NCBI GenBank assembly: GCA_900752285.1
Contig: CAADUW010000164.1
Coordinates: forward strand, 1-6,059
Source: an uncultured Oscillospiraceae bacterium
GTDB lineage: Bacteria > Bacillota > Clostridia > Oscillospirales > Oscillospiraceae
Length of the DNA stretch: 6,059 nucleotides
Direction: 5' to 3'
Each line of letters starts with the position of its first letter. The first letter of the stretch is position 1. A program made the position numbers and the translations under genes. Positions 4,866 through 6,059 of the stretch are shown here, piece after piece. The notes under the pieces were generated by a model. It was not told the origin of the DNA and did not search any database. It worked only from the letters and a program-made list of their open reading frames with translations.

Positions 4866-6059
4866 TCAGTCTTTCTTATAAAAATCGCAGACATAGCCGT
4901 CTGCTCGGAGCAGCAGCCCCGATGCCCAAGTGGGCGTTTGCCCCATGACGGAGCAGATATTCTCCAAAGAAGTATCCGGCGGTGCTTCGATGACCGCTTC
5001 ATCGTGGACGTGCATGACGATGCGGTATCCGGCAGCATTCAGCCGGAGCATAGCTTCCGCAAGAATGTCCCTGGCCGTTGCCTGGACGATGTTCTCCACG
5101 AACTTGGGTCCGTAGCTTTCCAGCCGTAGCCACTTTTTCTGTTCGCCGACACCTTCATAGGTAACAGACTCATTGCCGAAGCGGTTCAGACCCATTTTCG
5201 GCTTCACATACACGAGCCGTCTGCCGGAAGGCAGCACCACGAACATCATGCCGCTCTGATAATAGAAGCGAATGCCGTGTGTTTCTGTGGCAGTTCGCTC
5301 TCGGACGCAGGTGGAAGCTGCTTTGTCCACATCCCACCAGAACTTTGTAATATGGGGGTTGGACAGACGCCAGGCATCCACCAGCGGTTTCAGTTCCTCT
5401 TCCTGCAGACCGTAGTTCAGTGCGCCCATTGCTTTCAGCGCACCCACGGAGCCACCGTAGCCAAGAGCCAGCTCGGCAATTTTGCCTTTCTGCCGCAGAT
5501 GCCCGTTCACGCCGTGCTTTTCTACGGGGACATGGAACATCTGCGAAGCGGAAGCGCAGTAAATGTCGCCGCCCTTTGCAAAAACCTCCTGCCGCCAATG
5601 TTCCCCAGCAATCCATGCGATGACCCTCGCCTCGATGGCGGAGAAGTCTGCCACATAAAAACGGCAGCCGGGTTTCGGCACAAAGGCGGTGCGGATAAGC
5701 TCGGACAGTACCAGCGGTACGGAGTCATAGAGCATTTCTACGGCGTCCGTATTGCCGCTGCGGACCAGTGCCCGTGCGGTATCCAGATCCGGAAGATGGT
5801 TCTGCGGCAGGTTCTGCACCTGGATGAGTCGACCGGCATAGCGACCGGTGCGGTTGGCACCATAAAACTGGATAAGCCCTCTGGCCCGGTCATCCGAACC
5901 CACAACGGTCTGCATGGCCGTGTATTTCTTGACGCTGCTTTTGGCAAGCTCCTGCCGCAGGGAGAGTGCCAGCTCCACTTCACCGTCCGCTTTTTCGAGC
6001 ATATCCGCCACGGCGGCTTTGGAGAGTGAATCTGCCTCCACGCCTTTTTCGGCAAGCCA
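4866..6059 (-). CDS. Family A DNA polymerase (phage PolA), C-terminal polymerase domain, partial
   Basis: The last 397 residues of a family A (Pol I-like) DNA polymerase are visible. The frame is open through the right edge, so the GTG at 6041 is not the true start. In order it shows the thumb/palm segment NRTGRYAGRLIQVQNLP (residues 69-85 of the fragment), motif A DFSAIEARV (138-146) with the first catalytic Asp and steric-gate Glu, the O-helix RQKGKIAELALGYGG (189-203), and motif C HVHDE (350-354) with the second catalytic Asp at base 5003-5001. The palm is therefore complete and likely active. Phage relatives are usually about 640-660 residues with an upstream 3'-5' exonuclease-like domain, which lies outside the window. 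In the O-helix the position equal to E. coli Phe762 is Leu, a form common in temperate phages. It is the first gene of the visible operon and would replicate the phage genome. Confidence 0.95.
   Translation of the reverse strand, partial: WLAEKGVEADSLSKAAVADMLEKADGEVELALSLRQELAKSSVKKYTAMQTVVGSDDRARGLIQFYGANRTGRYAGRLIQVQNLPQNHLPDLDTARALVRSGNTDAVEMLYDSVPLVLSELIRTAFVPKPGCRFYVADFSAIEARVIAWIAGEHWRQEVFAKGGDIYCASASQMFHVPVEKHGVNGHLRQKGKIAELALGYGGSVGALKAMGALNYGLQEEELKPLVDAWRLSNPHITKFWWDVDKAASTCVRERTATETHGIRFYYQSGMMFVVLPSGRRLVYVKPKMGLNRFGNESVTYEGVGEQKKWLRLESYGPKFVENIVQATARDILAEAMLRLNAAGYRIVMHVHDEAVIEAPPDTSLENICSVMGQTPTWASGLLLRADGYVCDFYKKD

Noticed and set aside
5277..6029. A 250-codon + strand frame opposite the polymerase
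   Set aside because: Antisense shadow of the polymerase in exact codon register, with Cys/His-rich low-information sequence and no motif.

Overview
This window looks like part of the DNA replication and recombination module of a temperate phage (a prophage or free siphovirus genome). The likely host is a fairly GC-rich Gram-positive gut-type Clostridium relative, such as an Oscillospiraceae/Lachnospirales member. The reasons are strong GGAGG-type Shine-Dalgarno sequences before every gene, GC-rich codon use, and the gene set itself: a phage-type family A DNA polymerase, a VapE-type primase-helicase, a VRR-NUC nuclease and a short SNF2-type helicase. The host assignment is inference. The gene families are read directly from motifs. 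The window alone does not show whether this is an integrated prophage, a free phage or a plasmid-like element, because no integrase, terminase or att site is present.

All seven genes lie on the minus strand, so they read from right to left. From the right edge they are: the C-terminal polymerase domain of a family A DNA polymerase (cut by the window edge, 4866-6059); a DUF4406/nucleoside deoxyribosyltransferase-like protein (4430-4855); a 782-residue primase-helicase (2085-4433); an unrecognised 86-residue ORF (1825-2085); a 93-residue VRR-NUC nuclease (1551-1832); an SNF2-family helicase (206-1570); and the start of a small conserved phage protein that runs off the left edge (1-203). Genes overlap by 1 to 20 bases or are at most 10 bases apart, with one 2-base gap before the last gene. 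I see no convincing internal promoter or terminator, so this reads as one translationally coupled operon. No stretch over 300 bases lacks a gene.

Together the proteins would prime (AEP-like N-terminus of the primase-helicase), unwind (its SF3/VapE ATPase) and copy (PolA) the phage genome. The VRR-NUC nuclease and SNF2 translocase would process branched or stalled DNA. The DUF4406 protein probably acts on nucleosides or nucleotides.

The least ordinary part is the roughly 270-base segment at 1838-2105 between the primase-helicase and VRR-NUC. It is spanned by the 86-residue ORF, but it also holds eight copies of GGAAC/GTTCC, an 18-base imperfect inverted repeat placed symmetrically around a 14-base palindrome, and two overlapping hairpins. 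Its codon use is unlike its neighbours. It may be a regulatory or origin-like element as much as a gene. I found no evidence of a wholly new system. Most of the window is a recognisable phage replication module.
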